Source: Streptomyces spinosisporus
GTDB taxonomy: Bacteria > Actinomycetota > Actinomycetes > Streptomycetales > Streptomycetaceae
Direction of reading: 5' to 3'
Assembly: GCF_022698145.1 (NCBI RefSeq)
Contig: NZ_JALDAX010000014.1
Location: 186,001 to 250,000 of the forward strand
Length of the DNA stretch: 64,000 bases
How positions within the stretch are numbered: position 1 is the first letter of the stretch; the number at the start of each line of letters is the position of its first letter. Below, piece by piece: positions 42,044 through 50,592 of the stretch. A program made the position numbers and the translations under genes. The notes below the pieces were generated by a model. It did not search any database. It had not been told where the DNA came from and saw nothing but the letters and a program-made list of their open reading frames with translations.

Positions 42044-44104
42044 ATGCTCGGAACAGAGAGACGGAGCGGCGCGCTGCGCCGGCTTCCCGGACGCGCCGCC
42101 CGCGCGGTGTGCGCCCTCGCCGTGTCCTGCCTGGCGCTCGTCGCCCCGGCCACCGCACGCGCCGACAACGGCACGCCCCCGGTACAGCAGATCGTCGTGG
42201 ACGGCGCCGGTACGGGGCGCGTCTTCGACGGCATCGGCGCCATCAGCGGAGGCGGCGGCACCTCACGGCTGCTGGTCGACTACCCCGAACCCGAACGCAG
42301 CCGCATCCTGGACTACCTCTTCAAGCCCGGCTACGGCGCCTCGCTGCAGATCCTGAAGGTGGAGATCGGCTCCGACACCAACTCCAGCAACGGCGCCGAG
42401 CCCAGCCACATGCGCACACCCACCCAGGTCGACTGCAACCGCGGCTACGAGTGGTGGCTCATGGAGCAGGCCCAGAAACGCAACCCCGACATCCGTTTCT
42501 ACGGCCTCGAATGGGGCGCGCCCGGTTGGTTCGACGCCGGCTTCTGGTCCGAGGACAACATCGACTATCTGATGAAGTGGATCGGCTGCGCACAACAGCA
42601 CGACCTGCACATCGACTATCTCGGCGGCTGGAACGAGAAGGGCTGGGACGCAGCCTGGTACGGCAAGCTCAAGGCCGCCCTGGTGCGCCATGGCCATGGT
42701 GACGTCAAGGTGGTGGCGGCCGACAACGCCGGCTGGCAGGTGGCCACCGACATGAAGAACGACCCCGCCTTCGACGCCGCCACGGACGTCGTCGGCATCC
42801 ACTACCCCTGCTCCGCCGTCCACTGCTCCAGCTCACCGGACGCCCTCAGCCTCGACAAGCCACTGTTCGCCAGCGAATCGGGCTGGAACAACTACCTCAC
42901 CGGTGCGACGCGCCTCGCCGCGGAGATGAACCACGAGTACGTCGACTCCCGCATCACGGCGTTCATCAACTGGCCCGCGGCGTACGCCTGGTACCCGACC
43001 GTCCAGATGCAGGGCAGTGGTCTGCTCCAGGCCAACGAGCCGTGGAGCGGCCACTACGACCTCGGTCCGACGCTGTGGACCATCGCCCAGACCGCGCAGT
43101 TCACCCGGCCGGGCTGGAGCTATGTCGACTCCGCCAGCGGCTACCTCGACGGCGGCGGCACGTACGTGACCCTGCGATCCCCGGGCCCCCGGCCCTCGTA
43201 CACGACCGTGTTCGAGACGACCGGGGCGAGCGCCCCGCAGAACGTCAGCGTCACGCCGACCGGCAAGCTGCCGCGCGGTGCCCTGCACCGCTGGACGACC
43301 ACGCTCGAATCCACCGACCCCGCCGACTGGTTCGTCCGCGGTCATGATGTGGCCCCCGACGCGAAGGGCGGGCACGGCATCACCCTTCAGCCGGGCACGG
43401 TCACAACGCTGACCACCATGCCCGGGGGCAAGGGCCGCGCCGCGGCGAGCGCACCCCGTACGCGGACCATGGCACTGCCCTACCGCGAGAGCTTCGACTC
43501 CTACCGGATCGCGGCCACCCCGCGCTATGTCTCCGACATGGAGGGAGCCTTCCAGGTAGCGCCCTGCGCCGGCGCCCCGCAGGCAGCTTCCGGCAGTCGC
43601 GGCACCGGCCGTTGCCTGCGTCAGTCCATCACGACGCCGCCCACGAAGTGGTCCAGGGTGGCGGCCCCGCTCACGCTGTCCGGGGACAGCAGGTGGACCG
43701 ACTACACCGTCTCGGCGAAGGTGCTGATCGACCACACCGGTACGGCCTCGCTGCTCGGCCGCGTGGTGAACCAGCTCAACAACGTCGGCACCGGGCGCGT
43801 CAATGCATGGCAGGGCTACTACATGAAGCTCTCTGACTCCGGCACCTGGTCGCTGGAGGTCCTCGCCCCCGACAAGACCACACGTGTCCTGGCGAGCGGC
43901 AGCCTCTCCTCTGCCGGGGCCGACACCTGGCACCGGGTCTCGCTCGGTTTCTCGGGAGAGACGATCACGGCCCGGATCGACGGGACGGAGGTCGCCCAGG
44001 TGTCCGACGCGACGTACGACCACGGTCAGGTCGGCCTGGGCCTGGACTCCTACACCACCTCGCAGTTCGACGATCTGACGGTGCTGCCGAGTCGGCACGC
44101 CTGA
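42044..44104 (+). CDS. Secreted GH59 galactocerebrosidase-type beta-galactosidase
   Basis: A 686-residue enzyme. Sec signal about 1-40 (ARAVCALAVSCLALVAPATARA). GH59 barrel: FDGIGAISGGGGTSRLLVDYPEPERSRILDYLFKPGYGASLQILKVEIGSDTNSSNGAEPSHMR, acid/base Glu in GGWNEKGW near 197, nucleophile Glu in FASESGWNN near 278. A lectin-like C-terminal domain ends FDDLTVLPSRHA. Animal GH59 cleaves galactosylceramide; bacterial members act on galactosides, probably here galactan or galactolipid. Last gene of the five-gene same-strand run; a strong terminator follows. Confidence 0.9.
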   Translation: MLGTERRSGALRRLPGRAARAVCALAVSCLALVAPATARADNGTPPVQQIVVDGAGTGRVFDGIGAISGGGGTSRLLVDYPEPERSRILDYLFKPGYGASLQILKVEIGSDTNSSNGAEPSHMRTPTQVDCNRGYEWWLMEQAQKRNPDIRFYGLEWGAPGWFDAGFWSEDNIDYLMKWIGCAQQHDLHIDYLGGWNEKGWDAAWYGKLKAALVRHGHGDVKVVAADNAGWQVATDMKNDPAFDAATDVVGIHYPCSAVHCSSSPDALSLDKPLFASESGWNNYLTGATRLAAEMNHEYVDSRITAFINWPAAYAWYPTVQMQGSGLLQANEPWSGHYDLGPTLWTIAQTAQFTRPGWSYVDSASGYLDGGGTYVTLRSPGPRPSYTTVFETTGASAPQNVSVTPTGKLPRGALHRWTTTLESTDPADWFVRGHDVAPDAKGGHGITLQPGTVTTLTTMPGGKGRAAASAPRTRTMALPYRESFDSYRIAATPRYVSDMEGAFQVAPCAGAPQAASGSRGTGRCLRQSITTPPTKWSRVAAPLTLSGDSRWTDYTVSAKVLIDHTGTASLLGRVVNQLNNVGTGRVNAWQGYYMKLSDSGTWSLEVLAPDKTTRVLASGSLSSAGADTWHRVSLGFSGETITARIDGTEVAQVSDATYDHGQVGLGLDSYTTSQFDDLTVLPSRHA

Positions 44105-44127
44105 TCCTCACCTCCGGTGTCCCTGCT

Positions 44128-44173
44128 CCGGTGCCCCTGCCGAGACGAGATCGTCGCTCGGCAGGGGCACCGG
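44128..44173. terminator. Strong terminator after the GH59 gene
   Basis: CCGGTGCCCCTGCCGAG (44128-44144) and CTCGGCAGGGGCACCGG (44157-44173) form a perfect 17-bp stem with a 12-nt loop. It closes the hydrolase run before the separately promoted GH16 gene. Confidence 0.9.
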
Positions 44174-44206
44174 GAGGGGCACCGGTCAGTGGTCCGTACC
44201 AAAGTA

Positions 44207-44235
44207 TTGACGGACTCTTACTTCACTCCTTAAAT
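44207..44235 (+). promoter_or_regulatory. Promoter of the GH16 gene
   Basis: TTGACG (44207-44212), 17-bp spacer, TTAAAT (44230-44235): a good vegetative promoter in an AT-rich patch about 75 bp before the GTG start. Confidence 0.65.
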
Positions 44236-44309
44236 CAAGAGGCGACGCCTTCATCCCCCACCTCGGTCGGCTCATTCGTGCGCCCGGCCGCCGTATGGAA
44301 GGAAGAGCC

Positions 44310-45560
44310 GTGGCCTCTCCACGTCTGCTCCGAAGATGCCTGTTCGCCGCCCTCTCCGCCGTGTTGGTCGCGTCCGCCGCGACCGGTGCGGCGCACGCGG
44401 ATCCGCCGGACGCCTCCCCCGCCGCCTCGAAGGCAGCCGCCGCGGCCGTGGCGTTCTCCGACAACTTCGACGGCCCCGCCGGTGCCGCCGTCGACGGCTC
44501 GAAGTGGCAGATCGAGACCGGCGACAACGTCAACAACCACGAGCGGCAGTACTACACCTCCGGCACCAACAACGCCGCCCTCGACGGCCAGGGCCACCTG
44601 GTCATCACCGCCCGCAAGGAGAACCCCGCCAACTACCAGTGCTGGTACGGCACCTGCCAGTACACCAGCGCCCGCCTCAACACCTCCGGCAAGTTCAACG
44701 CCCAGTACGGCCACGTCGAGGCGCGGATGAAGATCCCGCGCGGGCAGGGCATGTGGCCGGCCTTCTGGATGCTCGGCACCCCGGTCAACTGGCCCGACTC
44801 CGGCGAGATCGACGTCATGGAGAACGTCGGCTTCGAGCCCTCCACCATCCACGGCACCATCCACGGCCCTGGCTACTCCGGCTCCGGCGGCATCGGCGCC
44901 GGCTACACCCTGCCGAACGGCCAGGCCTTCGCCGACGCCTTCCACACCTTCGCCGTCGACTGGGCCCCCGACCGCATCACCTGGTCCGTCGACGGCAACG
45001 TCTACCAGACCCGCACCCCCGCCGACCTCGGCGGCAAGACCTGGGTCTTCAACAAGCCCTTCTTCCTCATCCTCAACCTCGCCGTCGGCGGCTACTGGCC
45101 CGGCGACCCCGACGGCTCCACCACCTTCCCCCAGCAGCTCATCGTCGACTCCGTCTCCGTCACTACCGGCGGTACCTCCACCGGCTCGGCGATCAGGGGC
45201 CTGGCCGGCAAGTGCGTGGACGTCGCCGGCGCGAACTCCGCCAACGGGACTCCCGTACAGCTCTACGACTGCAACGGCACCGCCGCCCAGCAGTGGACCG
45301 TCGGCTCCGACGGAACGATCCGCGCCCTCGGCAAGTGCCTCGACGTGACGGACAACGGCACCGCCGACGGCTCCACCGTCCAACTCTGGGACTGCACCGG
45401 CGGCCCCAACCAGAAGTGGGCCGTCAGCAGCGCTAACGACATCGTCAACCCCCAGGCCAACAAGTGCCTCGACGTAACCGGCAACAACTCCGCCAACGGC
45501 ACCCGCCTCCAGATCTGGACCTGCACGGGCGGGGCGAACCAGAAGTGGACGATCGGCTGA
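44310..45560 (+). CDS. Secreted GH16 beta-glucanase with ricin-type CBM13
   Basis: A 416-residue enzyme of the laminarinase/endo-beta-1,3-glucanase type. Signal peptide (LLRRCLFAALSAVLVASAATGAAHA). GH16 domain about 45-285 with active-site signature GEIDVMENVG near 165 (two catalytic Glu and Asp) and aromatic GMWPAFWMLG. After TTGGTSTGS a CBM13 of three repeats ends in QQW, QKW and QKW motifs with conserved CLDV segments. GTG 44310 is preferred (GGAAGG 7 nt upstream) over ATG 44295. Together with GH64 it covers beta-1,3-glucan. Own promoter, own terminator. Confidence 0.92.
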   Translation: MASPRLLRRCLFAALSAVLVASAATGAAHADPPDASPAASKAAAAAVAFSDNFDGPAGAAVDGSKWQIETGDNVNNHERQYYTSGTNNAALDGQGHLVITARKENPANYQCWYGTCQYTSARLNTSGKFNAQYGHVEARMKIPRGQGMWPAFWMLGTPVNWPDSGEIDVMENVGFEPSTIHGTIHGPGYSGSGGIGAGYTLPNGQAFADAFHTFAVDWAPDRITWSVDGNVYQTRTPADLGGKTWVFNKPFFLILNLAVGGYWPGDPDGSTTFPQQLIVDSVSVTTGGTSTGSAIRGLAGKCVDVAGANSANGTPVQLYDCNGTAAQQWTVGSDGTIRALGKCLDVTDNGTADGSTVQLWDCTGGPNQKWAVSSANDIVNPQANKCLDVTGNNSANGTRLQIWTCTGGANQKWTIG

Positions 45561-45602
45561 ACTGACGCGCAGTGAGCGCGAGTTGAGCGGCTGCGAGTGC
45601 GG

Positions 45603-45632
45603 GGCCGGGGGCTGCTGGAGCAGACCCCGGCC
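45603..45632. terminator. Terminator between GH16 and MFS genes
   Basis: GGCCGGGG (45603-45610) pairs with CCCCGGCC (45625-45632); a short inner hairpin GCT..AGC is possible. Located between convergent gene ends, followed by GCTTTCCC. Confidence 0.65.
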
Positions 45633-45648
45633 GCGTGCTTTCCCTGTG

Positions 45649-46662
45649 TCACGGGCTGTGCTGGATCCGGCGGATTCTCCCGGCCACCAAGATGGGCAGC
45701 GACAGAGCCGCCACAGCGGCACCCGACGTCAGAGCGAGAGTCAGGCCGAGGCGGGGGCCGTACGTGGTGGTGAGGAGTTGGGCGAGTGTGCCGCCTGCCA
45801 GGGCGCCGAGGGGGAGGGAGACGGCCAGCCAGGCCAGGCCCTCGCATCCGGTCAGCAGCAGGGTGCGGCCGGCGCCCAGGCGTCGGGTCAGGCGGCCGCT
45901 CAGTAGCGCCCCTGCCACCGCCGCTACGGCTCCGGCGGTGAAACCGCGCCCCGTGCTCATCCCGAGGTTGCGCAGTCCCGCCGCCAGGGTGAGCGGGCGT
46001 AGCAGCGGATGGTGCCACAGGAAGCGCAGGCCCTCGGCGATCGGGCGCCATAATCCAGTGCCGGTGGCGTGAGCGGGCGGGGCGGGTTCGGGGGTTCGGA
46101 CGAGGAGGACGCCCACCACGGATGCCAGGAAGGACAGGGCGTACGCCGCCAGGGCGCCGGTCGCGGCCAGTGCTTGCAGCAGTGCCCCGCCGATGGTGGG
46201 TCCGGTGAGGCGCGAGACACTGCTGGACATCTCCAGTCGCGCATTGCCCTGGGCGAGCGGCTCACCGGTCAGGAGCGTGGGCAGGTAGGACTGGTAGGCC
46301 ACGTCGAAGAGGACCGAGAAGATCCCGGACACCGCGGCAACGGCGTACAGGTGGGCCAGGGACAGCGCGTCGAAGGCGGCGGCCAACGGGAGCGTCGCGA
46401 AGGCCGCACCTCGCACGAGGTCTGCCACGATCATCGCCGGGCGGCGGCGGATGCGGTCCATCAGGACCCCGACGAACAGTCCCAGCACCGGGTAGGCGGC
46501 GGTGGCGATCGCGTTGAGGACGCCGACCTCGGCGTTGCCGACGTGCAGGACCACCACGGCGACCGTCGGCAGTACGAAGGCCGACACCTGATCGCCGACG
46601 AGCGACACCGTCTGCCCGGCCCACAGCCACCGGAAGTCCCGCCGGGCGTCGGGCGCGCTCAC
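45649..46662 (-). CDS. MFS transporter, shortened and probably non-functional
   Basis: 337 residues, against about 400-420 for related drug-exporter-type MFS proteins. The N-terminal half is complete (WLWAGQTVSLVGDQVSAFVLPTVAVVVLHVG, GVLMDRIRRRPAMIVADL, FDVAYQSYLPTLL). After ALRNLGMS the expected seventh and eighth helices are missing (joins straight to TAGAVAAVAGALLSGRLTRRLGAGRTLL), and after GGTLAQLL the usual region before TYGPRLGL is also short. The frame stays open, so these are in-frame deletions. GTG 46662 start is uncertain. It follows the dctA gene by 11 bp on the same strand. Confidence 0.7.
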   Translation of the reverse strand: MSAPDARRDFRWLWAGQTVSLVGDQVSAFVLPTVAVVVLHVGNAEVGVLNAIATAAYPVLGLFVGVLMDRIRRRPAMIVADLVRGAAFATLPLAAAFDALSLAHLYAVAAVSGIFSVLFDVAYQSYLPTLLTGEPLAQGNARLEMSSSVSRLTGPTIGGALLQALAATGALAAYALSFLASVVGVLLVRTPEPAPPAHATGTGLWRPIAEGLRFLWHHPLLRPLTLAAGLRNLGMSTGRGFTAGAVAAVAGALLSGRLTRRLGAGRTLLLTGCEGLAWLAVSLPLGALAGGTLAQLLTTTYGPRLGLTLALTSGAAVAALSLPILVAGRIRRIQHSP

Positions 46663-46673
46663 CTCGGCGACCG

Positions 46674-48005
46674 CTATGCGGCCTGCTGGTAACCGGCGTT
46701 CAGCTGCGTGCGCAGCCGGTCCCGGTCGATCGCGTTCTCCCATTTGCCGACGACGAGGGTGGCCACGCAGTTGCCGGCGATGTTGGTGAAGACGAAGGCG
46801 GCCGACAGGATGCTGTGCACGCCGAGGACCAGGGCGATGCTGCTGACGGGGATCGTGTGGGTCGCGCTGAGTGTGAGCGCGAGTACGGCGATGGCCGAGC
46901 CGGACACTCCCGCGCCTCCCTTGGAGGTGAGCAACAGCACCAGCAGGAGGCCGAGTTGGGCCGTCCAGCTGAGATCCGTTCCGGTGGCCTGGCCGAGGAA
47001 GACGCTCACTGCGGCAAAGTACAGGCAGGTGCCGTCGTGGTTGAAGCTGTAGGCCGTCGGCAGTACGAGGCCCACGACGGGTTCGTCCACACCGAGGTTC
47101 TTCAACTTGGCCGTCAGCTGGGGGAACACGCTCTCGGAGGAGCTGGTGCCGAGCACCAGGACCAGTTCGGCGCGGAAGTAGCGCATCAGCTTCAGCAGGC
47201 TCACCCCCGCGTACCGCGAGACCGGCCACAGGACCAGGACGAAGAACAGCACGACGATCAGGTAGAACACCGCCACCAGCCGGCCGAGCGAGAGGAGGGT
47301 TCCCAGACCGTACTGGGACACCGTGTAGCCGATGGCGCCGAAGGCGGCCAGCGGGGCGACGCGCATGACCTTGCGGATGATCCAGAAGAGCGCCTGCTGC
47401 ACCGTCGAGACCACGTCCAGCACCGGCTGTGCCTTCTCGCCCACAGATGCCAGCCCGCAGGCGAACAGCACGGAGAAGACCAGGATCTGGAGGATGCTGC
47501 TCTCGGCGAAGGCCTGTACCGCTGAGGTCGGTACCAGGCCGACGAGGAAGTCGTCGAAGCCCTCCGACTTGGCGGGCGCGGGCGCGGAGGAATCGGTGTG
47601 CAGGTGGGCGGGGTCGATGTGCATGCCGGAGCCCGGCTTGAGCACGTTGACCACGACGAGCCCGATCACGAGCGCAATCGTGGTGATGACCTCGAAGTAG
47701 ATCAGTGAACGGACCGCGATGCGGCCGACCTTGCCCAGGTCGCGCACGCTGGCGATGCCGTGGGTCACCGTACAGAAGATGATCAGGCCGACGACCATCT
47801 GGATCAGATGGATGAAGATGTCGCCGAGGAACTGCACATGCTGTCCCACCGAGGGCGCGAGCGCGCCGACGAGCACGCCAAGTGCGACTCCGGCGAGGAC
47901 CTGGACGGCCAGGTCACGGTAGAACGGCGGGCGCTTCTTGGTGTTCTGCTCCGAGGTGCCCGCTCTGCTGGGGGCGCCGGCGGAAGGGGAATGGGTATCG
48001 CTCAT
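46674..48005 (-). CDS. dctA: Dicarboxylate/cation symporter (DctA/GltP family)
   Basis: A 443-residue transporter using H+ or Na+ to import di- or tricarboxylates. Family hallmarks: SSSESVFPQLTAKLKNLGVDEPVVGLVLPTAYSFNHDGTCLYFAAVSVFLGQATG and LLTSKGGAGVSGSAIAVLALTLSATH; eight or more membrane segments. It sits in the operon with LigJ-, LigK- and LigI-like enzymes, so it probably imports the acid that these break down. The gene name follows the family, not a proven substrate. Confidence 0.88.
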   Translation of the reverse strand: MSDTHSPSAGAPSRAGTSEQNTKKRPPFYRDLAVQVLAGVALGVLVGALAPSVGQHVQFLGDIFIHLIQMVVGLIIFCTVTHGIASVRDLGKVGRIAVRSLIYFEVITTIALVIGLVVVNVLKPGSGMHIDPAHLHTDSSAPAPAKSEGFDDFLVGLVPTSAVQAFAESSILQILVFSVLFACGLASVGEKAQPVLDVVSTVQQALFWIIRKVMRVAPLAAFGAIGYTVSQYGLGTLLSLGRLVAVFYLIVVLFFVLVLWPVSRYAGVSLLKLMRYFRAELVLVLGTSSSESVFPQLTAKLKNLGVDEPVVGLVLPTAYSFNHDGTCLYFAAVSVFLGQATGTDLSWTAQLGLLLVLLLTSKGGAGVSGSAIAVLALTLSATHTIPVSSIALVLGVHSILSAAFVFTNIAGNCVATLVVGKWENAIDRDRLRTQLNAGYQQAA

Positions 48006-48061
48006 CGTTTCCGGCTTTCTCCGTTGAATGTCCGGTGCCGACAGGGGGTTGGCCGTCGGCG

Positions 48062-48958
48062 TCAGTCCGCGTCGTTTCCGAGCACCTCCCTGGCCGGGCC
48101 GAAGACCTCGTCCGGGCTGAGCCGTCGAGGCAGCAGGTGCTGGGCGAGGCAGGCGTCGATCACCGACTCGACGGGGCCGCGCAGGTTTTCGTAGCCGAAG
48201 AGCGTGGGATGCGGCCTGCCCTCGGGGCGTTCCACGGAGGCGTCCGCGCGCCGCAGCAGGGCGTAGCTCTCACGGACGGCGTCGGGGTCTGCGCGGAAGG
48301 TCGAGGCCGACACGGCCACCATGTGGTTGATCGGCATGAAGCCGTGCCGCTGCCACCACTGTTCGTCTCGGGCGGCGGCGTCGGGGACGACGGGCACGAA
48401 CTCGTCGCCCTCGGGCAGGTCGTTGCCGAGGACGGCGGCGTCGATGCGTCCCTCGCGCAGCCGGTCGGGGAGGTTCGCGGCATGCTCATCGTGCGTGACG
48501 AACGCCGGGACGGCGTATTCGGCCACGTGCGCGCCGTCGCGGGTGATCCACTGGACGTCCTGCGCCGCCAGGCCGTAGTCCTCCGCCAGGTGGGCGCGCA
48601 CCCACATGCCGGTGGTCTGGGTGTACGACCGCACTCCGATGCGCTTGCCCTTCAGGTCTTCGGGCCTGACGGGGCGCGAGGCGTGGGCGATGAGGCAGCC
48701 GCGCTGGAAGCGTGCGGCGACAACGGCGGGCAGCAGGACGACGGGGCGGCCGTAGGCGATGGCCTGCAGGGCGGTCACGACGGCCAGTTCGCTGAGGTCG
48801 TAGGCCTCCTCCCGCACCATGGGGGCGAACGCCCGGTGGATGGGTGAGACGGAGACGAAGTCCAGCCGCAGCCGGGGGCTTTCGACGTCGCCGTTCTTCA
48901 GTGGTGCCGTGTGCGGGTAGTCACCCAACACGGTGCGCAGTACGGGGAGTTCAGCCAC
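48062..48958 (-). CDS. Pht5-like (4,5-dihydroxyphthalate decarboxylase family) protein
   Basis: A 298-residue protein of the family that includes 4,5-dihydroxyphthalate decarboxylase and has a periplasmic-binding-protein fold (YDLSELAVVTALQAIAYGRPVVLLPAVVAARFQRGCLIAH, RIGVRSYTQTTGMWVRAHLAEDYG, WITRDGAHVAEY, GFMPINHMVAVS). No signal peptide, so cytoplasmic. GTG 48958 overlaps the amidohydrolase stop by 8 nt. In known pathways Pht5 turns 4,5-dihydroxyphthalate into protocatechuate; here the role is unproven, perhaps decarboxylation of a pyrone or aromatic acid. Confidence 0.75.
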   Translation of the reverse strand: MAELPVLRTVLGDYPHTAPLKNGDVESPRLRLDFVSVSPIHRAFAPMVREEAYDLSELAVVTALQAIAYGRPVVLLPAVVAARFQRGCLIAHASRPVRPEDLKGKRIGVRSYTQTTGMWVRAHLAEDYGLAAQDVQWITRDGAHVAEYAVPAFVTHDEHAANLPDRLREGRIDAAVLGNDLPEGDEFVPVVPDAAARDEQWWQRHGFMPINHMVAVSASTFRADPDAVRESYALLRRADASVERPEGRPHPTLFGYENLRGPVESVIDACLAQHLLPRRLSPDEVFGPAREVLGNDAD

Positions 48959-49811
48959 GGGATTCTCCCTTTCCGCCGGCGTAGAACGCGGCGCTCGTCC
49001 CGCCGAAGATGAGTTCCTGGTCGGCCTGCGGGAGTTCGGACGTCGCCTTGCGTGCCTGGGCCAGGAGGTCGGCCGGTGTGCCGTCCGCCGCGGGGAAGTT
49101 CGAGCCCCAGGCGATGCGGTTCGCCCCGTACGCCGCTACCAGGTCCGCCAGGAACTCGGTGGGTACGGACGCGCCCTTCTCCGCCGCCGCCAGCGCCCGG
49201 TGGGTGAGCTTGAGGTGGACGCCGGGGAAGGCGGCCATGTCGAAGAGGTCGGCGGCAAGCCGGTAAGGGCGGCCGTCGGACAGGTCGGGTCGGGCGCAGT
49301 GGTCGAGCAGCACCCGCACTCCGGGGAATCGTTTCAGCAGCTCTCGGAGCGCGGGCAGGCCCTGGATCGTCATCTGCAGGCAGACCGGTATGTTCTGCTC
49401 CTCGGCGTAGGCCCAGGCGGGATACGAGTCCTCGTGGCCCAGCCAGTCCGCCTGGCCGGGCATCGTGGTGCCGGTGGTGAACAGCCGGAATCCGGAGAGG
49501 CCTTCGGCCTGCCAGTGCTTGATGCGCTCCACGGCGTCCGGCGCGACGGCGTCGATCGAGTAGACGCCGATGAACCGGTCGGGGTGGGCGCGCACCGCCT
49601 CGACGACATAGCGGTTGTCGTGGCCGTACACCGTCGAGGCCTGCACCACCACGGCCTTGGCGATCTCCGCGGCGTCCAGTGCACGCAGGAGTCCGTCGAT
49701 GTCCACTGGGTGGTCCTGCGACCACTCCGACTGACGTCCGCCGACCGGAGCGACCGGATAGCGCTCGCGGTCGGGCGAGATGACGTGGGTGTGGTTGTCG
49801 ATCACCAGCAT
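48951..49811 (-). CDS. Amidohydrolase-family lactonase, LigI-like
   Basis: A 286-residue TIM-barrel hydrolase of the group with 2-pyrone-4,6-dicarboxylate lactonase (LigI). Motifs: DNHTHV at the start (H-x-H), VVVQASTVYGHDNRYVVEAVRAHPDRFIGVYSID which parallels LigI VIVQASCHGTDN, LLDHCARPDLSDGRPY and AWGSNFPAADG near the end. It is encoded between LigK and Pht5-like genes, so opening a lactone to feed LigJ is the best reading. Metal need cannot be judged. Confidence 0.75.
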   Translation of the reverse strand: MLVIDNHTHVISPDRERYPVAPVGGRQSEWSQDHPVDIDGLLRALDAAEIAKAVVVQASTVYGHDNRYVVEAVRAHPDRFIGVYSIDAVAPDAVERIKHWQAEGLSGFRLFTTGTTMPGQADWLGHEDSYPAWAYAEEQNIPVCLQMTIQGLPALRELLKRFPGVRVLLDHCARPDLSDGRPYRLAADLFDMAAFPGVHLKLTHRALAAAEKGASVPTEFLADLVAAYGANRIAWGSNFPAADGTPADLLAQARKATSELPQADQELIFGGTSAAFYAGGKGESRG

Positions 49812-49873
49812 GAAGGGGTCATGTCCTTTCGGTCTGCTCAGTCGACTCGGTCGAGTCAGGTGAGGCAGATGAG

Positions 49874-50557
49874 TCAGTCGACGTAGCGCAGGCCGTGGGA
49901 CTGCAGATCGTCACGCATGTGGTAGATGTCGAGGCCGAGTTCACCGGCGGCCAGCCGCCGGCGCTTCTCCTCCTCCTTGGCCTCCCGGAGTTCGCCGGCC
50001 TCGGCGGTCTCGGCAGCCTTCGCGGCCGGTACGACGACCACGCCGTCGGCGTCCGCGAGCACCACGTCACCCGGGTTCACCAGGACGTTCGCGCACACGA
50101 CCGGTACGTTGACCGAGCCGGGCGTCGCCTTGACAGTGCCCTTGGCGTGAACGGCCCGGCTGAAGACGGGGAAGTCGAGCCGCTCCAGGTCGGCGACGTC
50201 GCGGCAGCCGCCGTCGATCACCAGGCCGAGCGCGCCGTGTGCCCGCAGCGACGTGGCCAGCAGCTCGCCGAAGAAGCCGTCCTCGCACTCGGTGGTGCAG
50301 GCCGCGACAACGACGTCGCCGGGCCTGACCTGCTCGACGGCCACGTGAAGCATCCAGTTGTCGCCGGGCTGCAGGAGCACGGTCACCGCCGTACCGCACA
50401 GCCGGGCGCCGGGGTACACCGGGCGGATGTAGGGACGCATCAGGCCGAGTCGGCCCATCGCCTCGTGGACGGTCGCAACTCCCAGCCTGGACAGGCGGTT
50501 CACCGCGGCGGGCTCGGCCCGTTCGATCGTGGTGTGGACGACGCCGAGTTCTTGCAT
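49874..50557 (-). CDS. ligK: 4-carboxy-4-hydroxy-2-oxoadipate aldolase (LigK/GalC, RraA fold)
   Basis: A 227-residue RraA/HMG-CHA aldolase. It splits 4-carboxy-4-hydroxy-2-oxoadipate to pyruvate and oxaloacetate. Motifs: VATVHEAMGRLGLMRPYIRPVYPGARLCGTAVTVLLQPGDN, GELLATSLRAHGALGLVIDGGCRDV (metal Asp and Arg) and VVLADADGVVVVP. Starts at ATG 50557 after GAGAGGAACCACC. Directly downstream of the LigJ-like hydratase gene, its pathway partner. Confidence 0.88.
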   Translation of the reverse strand: MQELGVVHTTIERAEPAAVNRLSRLGVATVHEAMGRLGLMRPYIRPVYPGARLCGTAVTVLLQPGDNWMLHVAVEQVRPGDVVVAACTTECEDGFFGELLATSLRAHGALGLVIDGGCRDVADLERLDFPVFSRAVHAKGTVKATPGSVNVPVVCANVLVNPGDVVLADADGVVVVPAAKAAETAEAGELREAKEEEKRRRLAAGELGLDIYHMRDDLQSHGLRYVD

Positions 50558-50592
50558 GGTGGTTCCTCTCTGGCGTACTGCCGGCCCTTGGT

